Of a stretch of DNA of 64,000 bases, positions 43,315 through 51,514 are shown one piece after another. A program made the position numbers and the translations under genes. Each line of letters starts with the position of its first letter. The first letter of the stretch is position 1. Origin of the DNA: 14-2 sp963628035. Its GTDB lineage: Bacteria > Bacillota > Clostridia > Lachnospirales > Lachnospiraceae. Location of the stretch: assembly GCA_963628035.1 (NCBI GenBank), contig CAVGED010000103.1, forward strand, positions 1 through 64,000, in the 5' to 3' direction. Below the pieces are notes generated by a model. It did not search any database and was not told where the DNA came from. It saw nothing but the letters and a program-made list of their open reading frames with translations.

Positions 43315-44904
43315 ATGAAATATACCGTTCTTGTAGTAGAGGATGAGAGGGATCAGCGCAGTGCGCTTATTGAGCGGGTGGACTGGGAGTCTGCCGGTTT
43401 TGAAGTGGTGGGTGAAGCGGAAAACGGCTTCGAGGCGCTTGATATGGCAGAGACACTCGAGCCGGACCTGATACTCACCGATATACGTATGCCTATGATG
43501 ACGGGGCTTGAGCTTGCAGCGCGGGTGCGCGAGCTGCGCCCCGCTGTTCAGATCGTGATATTGAGCGGGTACGACAGCTTTGAATATGCCCGCACTGCCA
43601 TTAACTACAACATAGTAAGCTATCTGCTTAAGCCGATATCGCCGTTGGAGCTGACAGAAGAACTGAAGGAAATACACCGCAGGATGGACGAGAAGTTAGG
43701 CAGCGTTCTGGTGTCGCCGGATACCGATCTGAAGAGGCAGCTTCACAGGCTCTCGGTAAATGAATTTCTGCTGCCGCTCATGCTCGGCAGCAATGAGGAG
43801 AAGCCGGATGACCCGGCGCTTTTTTGCCGCGCGGCAGAGCTTGGAATCATAGAAAAGGAGGAGAATAACCTCTTTTGTGTCCTGGTCTCAAAGTTCAGAG
43901 CTGCAGACGGCAGCAAGTGTACCGGGGAAAAACACGCCTCTTTTATTGATACAGTGCTTTCACGGTATATGAAGTCCGAGAGCTTTGTTGCATACGGCAG
44001 GATTGTAACCCTTGCCGTCACCGATGCATCGGAGGATATATCCTCTGCTATGGAGCTGCCGCTAAAGGAAATCGTGCAGACCGCAAAGCGTCTTCTCGGA
44101 CAGAAGTGTACTGTGGGTGTCAGCCGTGGCTTCTATGAGCTTTCGGATTGCTCCGCTGCCTATTTTCAGGCGATAACCGCAAGGCGTTATACCTCCGACG
44201 GGGCGGGCGAGGTGCGCTTTATAAACGACCAGGAGCGCGACGGCGAGCTTGAGCTTGACCGGATAGAGAAATCCGTCGTTAAGCTGGAGCAGCTTCTGAA
44301 GGTGGGAAAGGAAAATGAACTTTCGGGCTTCGTGAACGGACTTTATGAGAGCAATACGCCTGAAAACGCCGATCTTCTCGTTATGCAGATCATATCCACG
44401 GTATACCGGGTTGCAAGCGCCGTTTCGGATAAATCGGAGTTGCTTTCGCTCTTCTCTTCAAACCCGATTTTTGCACGGATCACCTCTTACAGCAGTGAAA
44501 ACAATATGAAAAACGATCTTATTGAGTTTTGTGAACAGGCGAAGGTTCTTATCGCGCGTTCGCAGCGGCGGGAGAGCGAGGTGCTCTGTGATAAAGTGGT
44601 GCAGATCATAGATGAGCGGTATTCCGACGAGAACCTGTCTCTTACGGGCGTGAGCAGCGAACTTGGGGTAAGCCCGAATTACCTGAGCGCATTGATCAAA
44701 AAGACGAAAAAACAGAACTTCGTAAACCTTCTTACCGAGCGCAGAATGCGGGCGGCTTACGATATGCTGGTATGCACGGGGATGAAGGTGCTTGAAATAT
44801 CCGAAAAATGCGGTTACAGCGATCAGCATTATTTCAGCTATTGCTTTAAGAAATTCTACGGTGACACGCCGAACAAGGTGAGAAGCACAAACAGGAGTGA
44901 GTAA
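43315..44904 (+). CDS. YesN-type response regulator with AraC DNA-binding domain
   Basis: This 529-residue regulator has an N-terminal receiver (VVEDERDQRSALIERV, phospho-acceptor Asp in LILTDIRMPMMTG). A central helical region follows, then a C-terminal AraC/XylS helix-turn-helix pair (LSLTGVSSELGVSPNYLSAL and VLEISEKCGYSDQHYFSYCFKKFYG). Its partner kinase follows directly. It most likely activates the adjacent sugar importer, as regulators in XylFII-LytS-YesN type systems do. ATG 43315 is 5 bases after the dyad. Confidence 0.92.
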   Translation: MKYTVLVVEDERDQRSALIERVDWESAGFEVVGEAENGFEALDMAETLEPDLILTDIRMPMMTGLELAARVRELRPAVQIVILSGYDSFEYARTAINYNIVSYLLKPISPLELTEELKEIHRRMDEKLGSVLVSPDTDLKRQLHRLSVNEFLLPLMLGSNEEKPDDPALFCRAAELGIIEKEENNLFCVLVSKFRAADGSKCTGEKHASFIDTVLSRYMKSESFVAYGRIVTLAVTDASEDISSAMELPLKEIVQTAKRLLGQKCTVGVSRGFYELSDCSAAYFQAITARRYTSDGAGEVRFINDQERDGELELDRIEKSVVKLEQLLKVGKENELSGFVNGLYESNTPENADLLVMQIISTVYRVASAVSDKSELLSLFSSNPIFARITSYSSENNMKNDLIEFCEQAKVLIARSQRRESEVLCDKVVQIIDERYSDENLSLTGVSSELGVSPNYLSALIKKTKKQNFVNLLTERRMRAAYDMLVCTGMKVLEISEKCGYSDQHYFSYCFKKFYGDTPNKVRSTNRSE

Positions 44905-46638
44905 ATGAAAAAACGGCGCGTATCGGTAAGCCTTTGGATGCTTTCCGTGTTTTCAATAACCTTTTCCGCCGCAACGGTGGCGGCTATCTGCACGGTAATA
45001 TTTGCCTCGGTATACAGCCGCGAGCTTTTGCGCGATGCACAGCTCAGTGCCGAGCAGTCGGTCAGACAGACCACTACGGCGGTAAATAACTACCTTGAGC
45101 TTATGAAGACGAAGCTCACAGTGGTAAGCGAGACGGTGAACAATTGCAGCTCCACCGCCGATATGGAAGAAAAAATCTCGGCCATTACCAAAATAGAAAG
45201 CGATATTTACGCCGTTACGGTGTATGATGATGACGGAAATATCATAAGCTGCGTGGGGAGCGGCGGGACACCCAAAAAGGAAATATACAGGGATTTGTCG
45301 TTTGATAAGGCGTTGTTTGGCACCTCAGGCGATTTTGCACTTTCGACACCTCATGTCCAGACGCTTTTTGAAGGCGCGTACCCCTGGGTGGTAACGCTTG
45401 CATGCAAGACGAATAGACCTGTATTCGGCAGCGGAGCTTATATCGCAATGGATATAAGCTTTTCGGAAATAGCGCAGTATATCGATAATATAAGTATCGG
45501 AAGGCATGGCTATTGCTTCGTTATTGACAGTCGCGGGAATATTGTTTATCATCCGCAGCAACAGCTCCTTTTTTCAGGGCTGAAAACAGAGGATACACGT
45601 TTCCTGGCCGGTCTTATCGATGGGGTTCATAAAAAGGACAGCGTCCTCTACATGTTGGGTACTACCTCGGACGGCAGATGGCGTGTTGCCGGAATAAGCT
45701 ATACGGACACGCTCATATCTGAGCGGCGCGGACAGATCGTTGTGAGCATCGCGCTGTCTGCGGCCTGCTGCGCGGCGATTGCCGGGATTGTGCTCATTAT
45801 ATATCTGAAAAGCGTAAATGCACCTGTCCGCAGGCTTATGCGGGCGATGAAGGAGTTTGAAAAGGACGCAGCGAATTTCAGCTACAGCGGCGAAAAAGCG
45901 GCGGTCAGAGAACTCGACGAGCTCTCGGATTCCTTTGGGCACATGTCCTGCAGGATACGTGGACTTATGGAACAGATAAAGGAGGATGAGACCGTCCTGC
46001 GGCGCACCGAGCTTCGGACCCTGCAGGCGCAGATAAATCCGCATTTTCTCTATAATACCCTGGATTCGATACAGTGGATGTGCGAACAGGGGAAGAATGA
46101 AGAGGCTGCGGAGATGGTTAGGGCGCTGGCAAGACTTTTCCGAATAAGCATAAGCCGCGGCAGGGAGCTTATCCCCATAAAGGACGAGCTGCGCCATGCG
46201 GAAAGCTACCTTATCATACAGAGCTACCGCTACAGCGGCAGGTTCACCTACAGCTTCGATGTGGATGAAACGCTTGAGAACTGTCTCTGTAATAAAATTA
46301 CCGTTCAGCCGTTTATTGAAAACGCACTTTATCACGGCATTGCCGATATGGACGACGGCAGAATAGAAATAGCGGTAAAGCGGGCGGAGGACGATTCCGG
46401 CGATATCCTTATAAGCGTTGCGGATAACGGCATTGGTATGACAAAGGAGCAGTGTGAGGCAGTACTGGCAAAGGAACGCAGCGACTCAGTGGGTATAGGT
46501 GTTAAGAACGTGAATGACAGACTGCGGATATATTTTGGAGATAAATACGGTATCACCATAGAAAGCGAGCTTGACGAGGGTACCTGCGTCACCGCAAGAA
46601 TACCGGGAAACGCGGAGGAACGGCAAAATGAGATTTAA
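44905..46638 (+). CDS. LytS/YesM-type sensor histidine kinase
   Basis: This 577-residue kinase has two membrane helices (about 10-32 and 285-308) around an extracytoplasmic dCache-like sensor domain. A HAMP domain follows, then the His_kinase domain with phospho-acceptor in QINPHFLYNTLDSIQWM and an ATPase domain (ADNGIGMTKEQ, GVKNVNDRL). It starts immediately after the regulator stop and overlaps the next binding-protein gene by 11 bases, so all three are coupled. It probably reads sugar through the binding protein. Confidence 0.92.
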   Translation: MKKRRVSVSLWMLSVFSITFSAATVAAICTVIFASVYSRELLRDAQLSAEQSVRQTTTAVNNYLELMKTKLTVVSETVNNCSSTADMEEKISAITKIESDIYAVTVYDDDGNIISCVGSGGTPKKEIYRDLSFDKALFGTSGDFALSTPHVQTLFEGAYPWVVTLACKTNRPVFGSGAYIAMDISFSEIAQYIDNISIGRHGYCFVIDSRGNIVYHPQQQLLFSGLKTEDTRFLAGLIDGVHKKDSVLYMLGTTSDGRWRVAGISYTDTLISERRGQIVVSIALSAACCAAIAGIVLIIYLKSVNAPVRRLMRAMKEFEKDAANFSYSGEKAAVRELDELSDSFGHMSCRIRGLMEQIKEDETVLRRTELRTLQAQINPHFLYNTLDSIQWMCEQGKNEEAAEMVRALARLFRISISRGRELIPIKDELRHAESYLIIQSYRYSGRFTYSFDVDETLENCLCNKITVQPFIENALYHGIADMDDGRIEIAVKRAEDDSGDILISVADNGIGMTKEQCEAVLAKERSDSVGIGVKNVNDRLRIYFGDKYGITIESELDEGTCVTARIPGNAEERQNEI

Positions 46639-47587
46639 AAGAGTTTTAGCTTCATTGCTTTGCGTCTTTTTGGCGGCAACTCTTTGTTCCTGTGGCAAAA
46701 GCGATGAAATTAAAATCGCTGTTATCGTAAAATCGGTGGATTCGGACTTTTGGCATAACTTTAAAAGCGGCGTTGTTTCCGCCGCCACTGAGTATAATGT
46801 AAAGGTTACCTTCGAGGGCGCCGAGAACGAAGAGGACTATGCCGCACAAAATAAGATGATAAACCGTGCAGCAAAATACGGAGCGGATGTGATCGTACTT
46901 TCGGCAATCGACAGAACAAGCAATGTTCCTGCCGTGGAGGCCGCCGTTCGCGGCGGCACACGGGTCATAGCCGCCGACAGCGCCCTTGATTCACAGCTTG
47001 TAAGTCTGTTTATCGGAACCGATAACCCTGAGGCGGGCAAGGCTGCAGCGAAGGCGGTGGCGGATGGCTTTGCGGACGGAGAGAAGATCTGTCTTGGCAT
47101 AGTGGGCTGTACCGAAAAAACCGAAAATATTCTTCAGCGCGAAGCGGGGATCCGCGCATATTTCGATACCCTGGAAAATGCGGAAATAACGGCTGTCATT
47201 GGAGCTGACAGCAATATAAAAAGCGCCAGGGAAAAGGCGGAGGAGCTGATGCGGGATTACCCCCGGATAAATGCGCTTGTAGCGCTGAACGAATGGACGA
47301 CGCTTGGCATGGGCGAGGCGGTAAAGGCCTTAGGAGCGGAAGATAAAGTGCGGGCGGTGGGATTTGATACAAATACTGTTTCTGTGGGAATGCTGGAAAC
47401 GGGTGAGATGAGCGCGCTTATTGTTCAGAATCCGTTTGCAATGGGGTATCTCAGTGTAAAATGTGCCGCGGAGCTTGTTGCGGGCACAAGAGCTGAGGAA
47501 AAAGCTTTGTATACAGCAGTCACTACCGTGAACCGGGAAAACATGTATGACCCGGATATCCAGAAAATACTTTTCAGCTTCCGTTAG
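46628..47587 (+). CDS. Sugar-binding lipoprotein, likely co-sensor of the kinase
   Basis: This 319-residue periplasmic-binding type 1 protein has a signal peptide with lipobox TLCSCGK. The core has IAVIVKSVDSDFWHNFKSGV and IGTDNPEAGKAAAKAV, similar to ribose/xylose-binding proteins. It overlaps the kinase gene and sits in the regulatory unit rather than with the transporter. By analogy to XylFII-LytS it may present sugar to the kinase rather than feed the permease. It ends 113 bases before tRNA-Cys. The frame from 46571 is inside the kinase gene and is not the start. Confidence 0.85.
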   Translation: MRFKRVLASLLCVFLAATLCSCGKSDEIKIAVIVKSVDSDFWHNFKSGVVSAATEYNVKVTFEGAENEEDYAAQNKMINRAAKYGADVIVLSAIDRTSNVPAVEAAVRGGTRVIAADSALDSQLVSLFIGTDNPEAGKAAAKAVADGFADGEKICLGIVGCTEKTENILQREAGIRAYFDTLENAEITAVIGADSNIKSAREKAEELMRDYPRINALVALNEWTTLGMGEAVKALGAEDKVRAVGFDTNTVSVGMLETGEMSALIVQNPFAMGYLSVKCAAELVAGTRAEEKALYTAVTTVNRENMYDPDIQKILFSFR

Positions 47588-47637
47588 AGAGGAAGAATTT
47601 CGAATAAAAAATTGTTTTACTTTTTATAAAAAAGTTC

Positions 47638-47666
47638 TTGCAATGGGCGGAAAAGTATGTTATCAT
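47638..47666 (+). promoter_or_regulatory. Promoter of tRNA-Cys
   Basis: TTGCAA (47638-47643) and TATCAT (47661-47666) are 17 bases apart, 35 bases before the tRNA. Confidence 0.65.
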
Positions 47667-47700
47667 AAGCTTCGAGTTCGATTCCGAGAGGAGTCATTGA

Positions 47701-47771
47701 GGCGACATAGCCAAGTGGTAAGGCGTGGGTCTGCAACACCCTGATCACCAGTTCAAATCTGGTTGTCGCCT
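47701..47771 (+). tRNA. tRNA-Cys (anticodon GCA)
   Basis: The acceptor arm GGCGACA (47701-47707) pairs with TGTCGCC (47764-47770), followed by discriminator T as usual for tRNA-Cys. The anticodon loop reads CTGCAAC with GCA. The T arm is ACCAGTTCAAATCTGGT. CCA is not encoded. It marks the right edge of the sugar-uptake island, though no integrase or repeated tRNA end was seen. Confidence 0.95.
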
Positions 47772-47795
47772 TTTTACTCGAACTTGAGTAGCAAG

Positions 47796-47824
47796 AAGAA
47801 TCCGCAGAGCGGATTCTTTTTTTT
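47796..47824 (+). terminator. Terminator after tRNA-Cys
   Basis: AAGAATCCGC (47796-47805) pairs with GCGGATTCTT (47809-47818) with a 3-base loop and a T tract to 47824. Confidence 0.85.
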
Positions 47825-47847
47825 GACAATAGCGAAAGAACAGAACC

Positions 47848-48582
47848 ATGGATAATATTTTAAAGAATCTGAAGAATGATGAAAAGAATGACATCCTGAT
47901 CCTGGAATATGCCGTGGAAGAGGATGATCGTCTGCTGCCGCAGGCCGATGATTATCTGGATATGGATAAACAGTACAAGCAGATCATGTTTTTCTATGAA
48001 TCCGGTGTCAGGCAGCTTACGGCAAAGCTGGAGATATTGAAGCAGGAATTCCAGTTCTGCAATGACCGGAATCCCATCGAGACAGTGAAGAGCCGCATCA
48101 AATCCCAGGAGAGCATTCTGCGTAAGATGGAGAAGCGGTGTCTGCCGCTGACTATCAGCAGTATGATGAACAATATCCACGATATTGCGGGCATCCGTGT
48201 GATCTGTCCTTTTATCACAGATGTCTATCAGGTGGCCCGGCTGCTGATCAGCCAGGAGGATGTGGAGCTGATTCGCATCAAGGACTACATACGGGAGCCG
48301 AAGGAGAATGGCTACCGGAGCCTGCATATGATCGTCACGGTGGAGGTGCGCTTCTCAGACCGGAAGCGGAAGGTTCCGGTGGAGATACAGCTTCGCACCA
48401 TAGCCATGAACTTCTGGGCCAGCACGGAACACCAGCTGCGCTACAAGAAGGATCGGGAATTTACCGAGGAGATGCATCAGCAGCTGAAGGAATGTGCGGA
48501 TATCATGGCGAATGCAGATGAGAAGATGCAGAAGCTTGCAGAGAATCTGAAGCTCTCGGATACAGAAGATTTGTATTGGTAA
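47848..48582 (+). CDS. Small alarmone synthetase (RelA/SpoT domain, YjbM/YwaC-like)
   Basis: This 244-residue protein holds only a RelA/SpoT synthetase domain and makes (p)ppGpp from ATP and GTP or GDP. Motifs include DIAGIRVICPF, KENGYRSLHMIVTV and EIQLRTIAMNFWASTEHQLRYKK (the last begins with the Q-L-R-T core). It lacks HD hydrolase, TGS and ACT domains, like the single-domain synthetases of Firmicutes. The start ATG 47848 has a weak GAAAGAAC. It precedes the aspartate kinase by 16 bases. Confidence 0.9.
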   Translation: MDNILKNLKNDEKNDILILEYAVEEDDRLLPQADDYLDMDKQYKQIMFFYESGVRQLTAKLEILKQEFQFCNDRNPIETVKSRIKSQESILRKMEKRCLPLTISSMMNNIHDIAGIRVICPFITDVYQVARLLISQEDVELIRIKDYIREPKENGYRSLHMIVTVEVRFSDRKRKVPVEIQLRTIAMNFWASTEHQLRYKKDREFTEEMHQQLKECADIMANADEKMQKLAENLKLSDTEDLYW

Positions 48583-48598
48583 GAAAAGGAGAAACATC

Positions 48599-49918
48599 AT
48601 GAAGAAAGTTGTGAAATTTGGAGGAAGCTCGCTGGCCAGCGCGGAGCAGTTTCGGAAGGTGGCAGATATAATAAAGGCGGAGGACAGCAGAAGATATGTG
48701 GTTCCTTCGGCGCCGGGCAAGCGCTTTTCTGCCGATACGAAGGTGACGGATATGCTCTACCACTGCTATGAGGCGGCGGAGAACGGACAGGACACAAAGG
48801 AGCTTCTTGACCGTATAGTGGCCAGATACAATGAGATCATAGAAGGTCTGGGGCTTGATTTGTCTCTGGAGAAGGAGTTCGCAGAGATCGCTGCACAGTT
48901 TCAGAAGAAGGCAGGGAAAGAATATGCGGCTTCCCGCGGAGAATATCTGAACGGAATCGTGTTGGCGAATTATCTTGGATTTGAATTTGTGGACGCCGCA
49001 GAGGTTATTTTTTTCCACGAGGATGGATCACTGAATGTGGATAAAACGGATGAGATGCTGAAAAACTGTTTACAGTCCAGGGAAAACGCAGTGATCCCCG
49101 GCTTCTACGGAGCGCAGGACGATGGAACGATCCGCACATTCTCCAGGGGCGGTTCCGATATCACAGGTTCTCTGGTGGCTAAGGCCATCCATGCGGACCT
49201 GTATGAGAACTGGACAGATGTTTCAGGGTTCCTGGTGGCGGATCCCAGGATCATCGACAATCCCAAGGTGATCGAAGCCATTACTTATCGGGAGCTTCGG
49301 GAGCTCTCATACATGGGTGCCGGGGTGCTTCATGAGGAGGCGATCTTCCCGGTACGGCGGGAGGGGATTCCCATCAATATCCGCAATACCAATGCGCCCC
49401 GGGAAGCAGGTACGCTGATTGTGGAGAGCACCTGCCGGAAGTCCCAGTACACCATCACCGGAATAGCCGGAAGGAAAGGCTTTGCGGCGATCAATGTAGA
49501 TAAGGATATGATGAATTCGGAGATTGGCTTTGGCAGGAAGGTGCTGCAGGTGTTTGAGGACAACGGTCTTTCTTTTGAGCATATGCCATCGGGCATTGAT
49601 ACCATGACCATCGTGGTGCCCCAGGCGGAGTTTGAGGAGAAGGAGCAGCAGGTCATCGCCGGGATTCATCGGGCCGTGCAGCCGGATATCATCGAGATGG
49701 AGTCGGATCTGGCGCTGATTGCGGTAGTGGGCCGCGGCATGAAGGAGACGAGAGGAACGGTTGGCCGGATCTTTTCCGCATTGGCGCACGCCCATGTGAA
49801 CGTCAAAATGATCGACCAGGGCTCCAGTGAGCTGAACGTTATCGTCGGGGTGAAGAACAGCGACTTTGAGACGGCGATCAAGGCGATTTATGATATTTTC
49901 GTGACAGCACAGTTATAA
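48599..49918 (+). CDS. Aspartate kinase
   Basis: This 439-residue enzyme phosphorylates aspartate, the first step to lysine, threonine and methionine. KKVVKFGGSSLASAEQFRKV is the kinase signature. FSRGGSDITGSLVAKA lies in the active site. The C-terminus has paired ACT domains (ITGIAGRKGFAAINVDKDM, IAVVGRGMKETRGTVGRIF and VKMIDQGSSELNVIVG), the usual allosteric site for amino acids. It is monofunctional. AAGGAG precedes the ATG. No other pathway gene is nearby. Confidence 0.95.
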   Translation: MKKVVKFGGSSLASAEQFRKVADIIKAEDSRRYVVPSAPGKRFSADTKVTDMLYHCYEAAENGQDTKELLDRIVARYNEIIEGLGLDLSLEKEFAEIAAQFQKKAGKEYAASRGEYLNGIVLANYLGFEFVDAAEVIFFHEDGSLNVDKTDEMLKNCLQSRENAVIPGFYGAQDDGTIRTFSRGGSDITGSLVAKAIHADLYENWTDVSGFLVADPRIIDNPKVIEAITYRELRELSYMGAGVLHEEAIFPVRREGIPINIRNTNAPREAGTLIVESTCRKSQYTITGIAGRKGFAAINVDKDMMNSEIGFGRKVLQVFEDNGLSFEHMPSGIDTMTIVVPQAEFEEKEQQVIAGIHRAVQPDIIEMESDLALIAVVGRGMKETRGTVGRIFSALAHAHVNVKMIDQGSSELNVIVGVKNSDFETAIKAIYDIFVTAQL

Positions 49919-49967
49919 GGAAAAGTGAGTGAATCGTCCGGTGGCGAAATCTGTCGATAAGAAAAAT

Positions 49968-49996
49968 TTGACAAAACTTTGAATAAGTGCTATAGT
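49968..49996 (+). promoter_or_regulatory. Promoter of the initiator tRNA
   Basis: TTGACA (49968-49973) and TATAGT (49991-49996) with a 17-base spacer form a strong sigmaA promoter 20 bases before the tRNA. Confidence 0.8.
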
Positions 49997-50016
49997 AGCT
50001 GTTGTCAGATAAACAG

Positions 50017-50090
50017 CGCGGGATAGAGCAGTCTGGAAGCTCGTCGGGCTCATAACCCGGAGGTCGTAGGTTCAAATCCTGCTCCCGCAA
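50017..50090 (+). tRNA. Initiator tRNA-fMet (anticodon CAT)
   Basis: The anticodon CAT lies in CTCATAA. Two initiator hallmarks are visible: the first acceptor pair is a C-A mismatch (C50017 against A50089), and the anticodon stem has three consecutive G-C pairs (CGGG/CCCG). CCA is not encoded. Downstream composition and gene content change abruptly, so its 3' end is a candidate integration site. Confidence 0.93.
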
Positions 50091-50113
50091 CTATCATTGT
50101 TCCACGATATGGA

Positions 50114-50157
50114 ACACACGCCGAAAACCCTTGTTACACAAGGGTTTTTCGTGTTTT
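50114..50157 (+). terminator. Terminator after tRNA-fMet
   Basis: AAAACCCTTGT (50124-50134) pairs with ACAAGGGTTTT (50138-50148). An outer ACACG/CGTGT pair extends it, and TTTTT follows. Confidence 0.8.
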
Positions 50158-50269
50158 TAGGGGCAAGGTCAAAATTGAATACCTATGGCATACAATTGAC
50201 TAAATTTTCGATGAACAAGGACTTGAACTCACGGAAACACAAAAAACGCTGTTTTTTCGCTGCTTAGAC

Positions 50270-50312
50270 ACCGTCTTTTCTTGCTAAATCTTAATGGGTA
50301 AGAGAAGACGGT
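50270..50312 (+). terminator. Hairpin overlapping the ParB gene start region
   Basis: ACCGTCTTTTCTT (50270-50282) pairs with AAGAGAAGACGGT (50300-50312) with one mismatch and a 17-base loop holding the ATG at 50294. ATTCTTTT follows. It may be a terminator or leader structure and argues against that ATG as start. Confidence 0.4.
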
Positions 50313-50350
50313 ATTCTTTTGCCGAAATAATGAAAGCGATGGTGCGTATT

Positions 50351-51274
50351 ATGACAGAAAAAATGAAAAAAGAGCAGACTACCCCCTTGGAGACTGCAGC
50401 AGAAAAAATTTCAATTAAGATGATTGACGATTTCCCGAATCATCCGTTTTATGTTTTCGATGATTCTGAAATGTCCGAGCTAATTGAAAGCATCAGAAAA
50501 AACGGTCTAATCTCCCCAATAATCGTTAGGAAGAAAAATGACCGGTATGAGATGATTTCCGGACACAGACGAAAACATGCCTGTGAAATGCTTGGGCACA
50601 GGGAAATTGCCTGTAGCATTGTGAATGTTACAGACGACGAAGCGACTATTATGATGGTGGACAGCAACTGTCAAAGAACGAAGCTCCTTCCGAGTGAACG
50701 TGCCTTTTCATATAGGATGAAGCTGGACGCCATGAAGAGGCAGGGAAAACGTTCGGATTTAACTTCTGCGCAAGTTGCACAGAAGTTGGGAAGAAAGACA
50801 TCACGACAAATCCTTGCTGAGCAGGAAGGGCAGAGCCAGGATATGATACGTCGGTATATTCGGTTGACTGAACTTGTTCCGGAATTGCTTGAGTTTGTGG
50901 ATATGGAAAAGATTAAACTGTGTCCGGCGGTTGAGTTATCCTATCTTGATGAGGAATCCCAAAGAGATGTTGTGGATTTGATTGACATGACTGAGGTGTT
51001 TCCGTCTCATGCACAGACTATACGAATGCGCAAACTCTTTGAGCAAGGCAAACTGAGCTATGATTTGGTGAGAAATATTATGGGTGAGGAAAAACCGAAT
51101 CAAAAGCCGAAATACAAGTTTTCCTATGAGAGGTTGTCGGCATATATTCCAAGCGACCTGCTGGATAGTCAGGCTGAGGAATTTGTAATTGAAGCATTAA
51201 AGTATTATACAAGTCGCAGAAGAAAGGGAAAACAGACAGTATCTGCTGGAACAGATCATGCTGTAGCTTCCTGA
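50351..51274 (+). CDS. ParB/Spo0J-family partition protein
   Basis: This protein (307 residues from ATG 50351) has the ParB nuclease-like N-terminal domain with IRKNGLISPIIVRKK and the CTP-binding ISGHRRKHACEMLG. A helix-turn-helix domain follows (QSQDMIRRYIRLTELVPELLEFVD). ParB-like proteins on integrative elements aid maintenance or regulate transcription. No ParA gene is in the window. The start is uncertain: ATG 50294 lies in a hairpin loop without SD, ATG 50330 has no SD, and ATG 50351 has a weak GATGGTG. It opens the element and is followed by a terminator. Confidence 0.85.
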   Translation: MTEKMKKEQTTPLETAAEKISIKMIDDFPNHPFYVFDDSEMSELIESIRKNGLISPIIVRKKNDRYEMISGHRRKHACEMLGHREIACSIVNVTDDEATIMMVDSNCQRTKLLPSERAFSYRMKLDAMKRQGKRSDLTSAQVAQKLGRKTSRQILAEQEGQSQDMIRRYIRLTELVPELLEFVDMEKIKLCPAVELSYLDEESQRDVVDLIDMTEVFPSHAQTIRMRKLFEQGKLSYDLVRNIMGEEKPNQKPKYKFSYERLSAYIPSDLLDSQAEEFVIEALKYYTSRRRKGKQTVSAGTDHAVAS

Positions 51275-51282
51275 CTTGTGAG

Positions 51283-51320
51283 AGAAAGAGGTTAAGGTGG
51301 GAAATCCTTAGCCTTTTTCT
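51283..51320 (+). terminator. Terminator of the ParB gene
   Basis: AGAAAGAGGTTAAGG (51283-51297) pairs with CCTTAGCCTTTTTCT (51306-51320) with two imperfect positions and an 8-base loop; TTTT lies in the right arm and after. From here to 51514 I see only a small AGGGTA/TACCCT hairpin (about 51331-51348) and a TTGGTATAAT motif (51450s), no gene. Confidence 0.6.
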
Positions 51321-51514
51321 TTTGCTGATAAGGGTAAAAAAATACCCTATGTTTGAATGCTCACGCCGACAATAAGCCGTAGTAAAATTTGCCGGTTCAA
51401 TCAAACAATAAGGTCAAACACTCCCGGATATTTAATTTTCCCTGACATTGGTATAATGCGAATAATTAGATTATATTATCCTCCTTTGTTTATGGAATGT
51501 ATCAGCCAGTAGAA

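Noticed and set aside
39053..47771. Classical tRNA-integrated genomic island at tRNA-Cys
   Set aside because: No integrase and no duplicated tRNA 3' end were seen; adjacency alone is not enough, so only horizontal origin is suggested.
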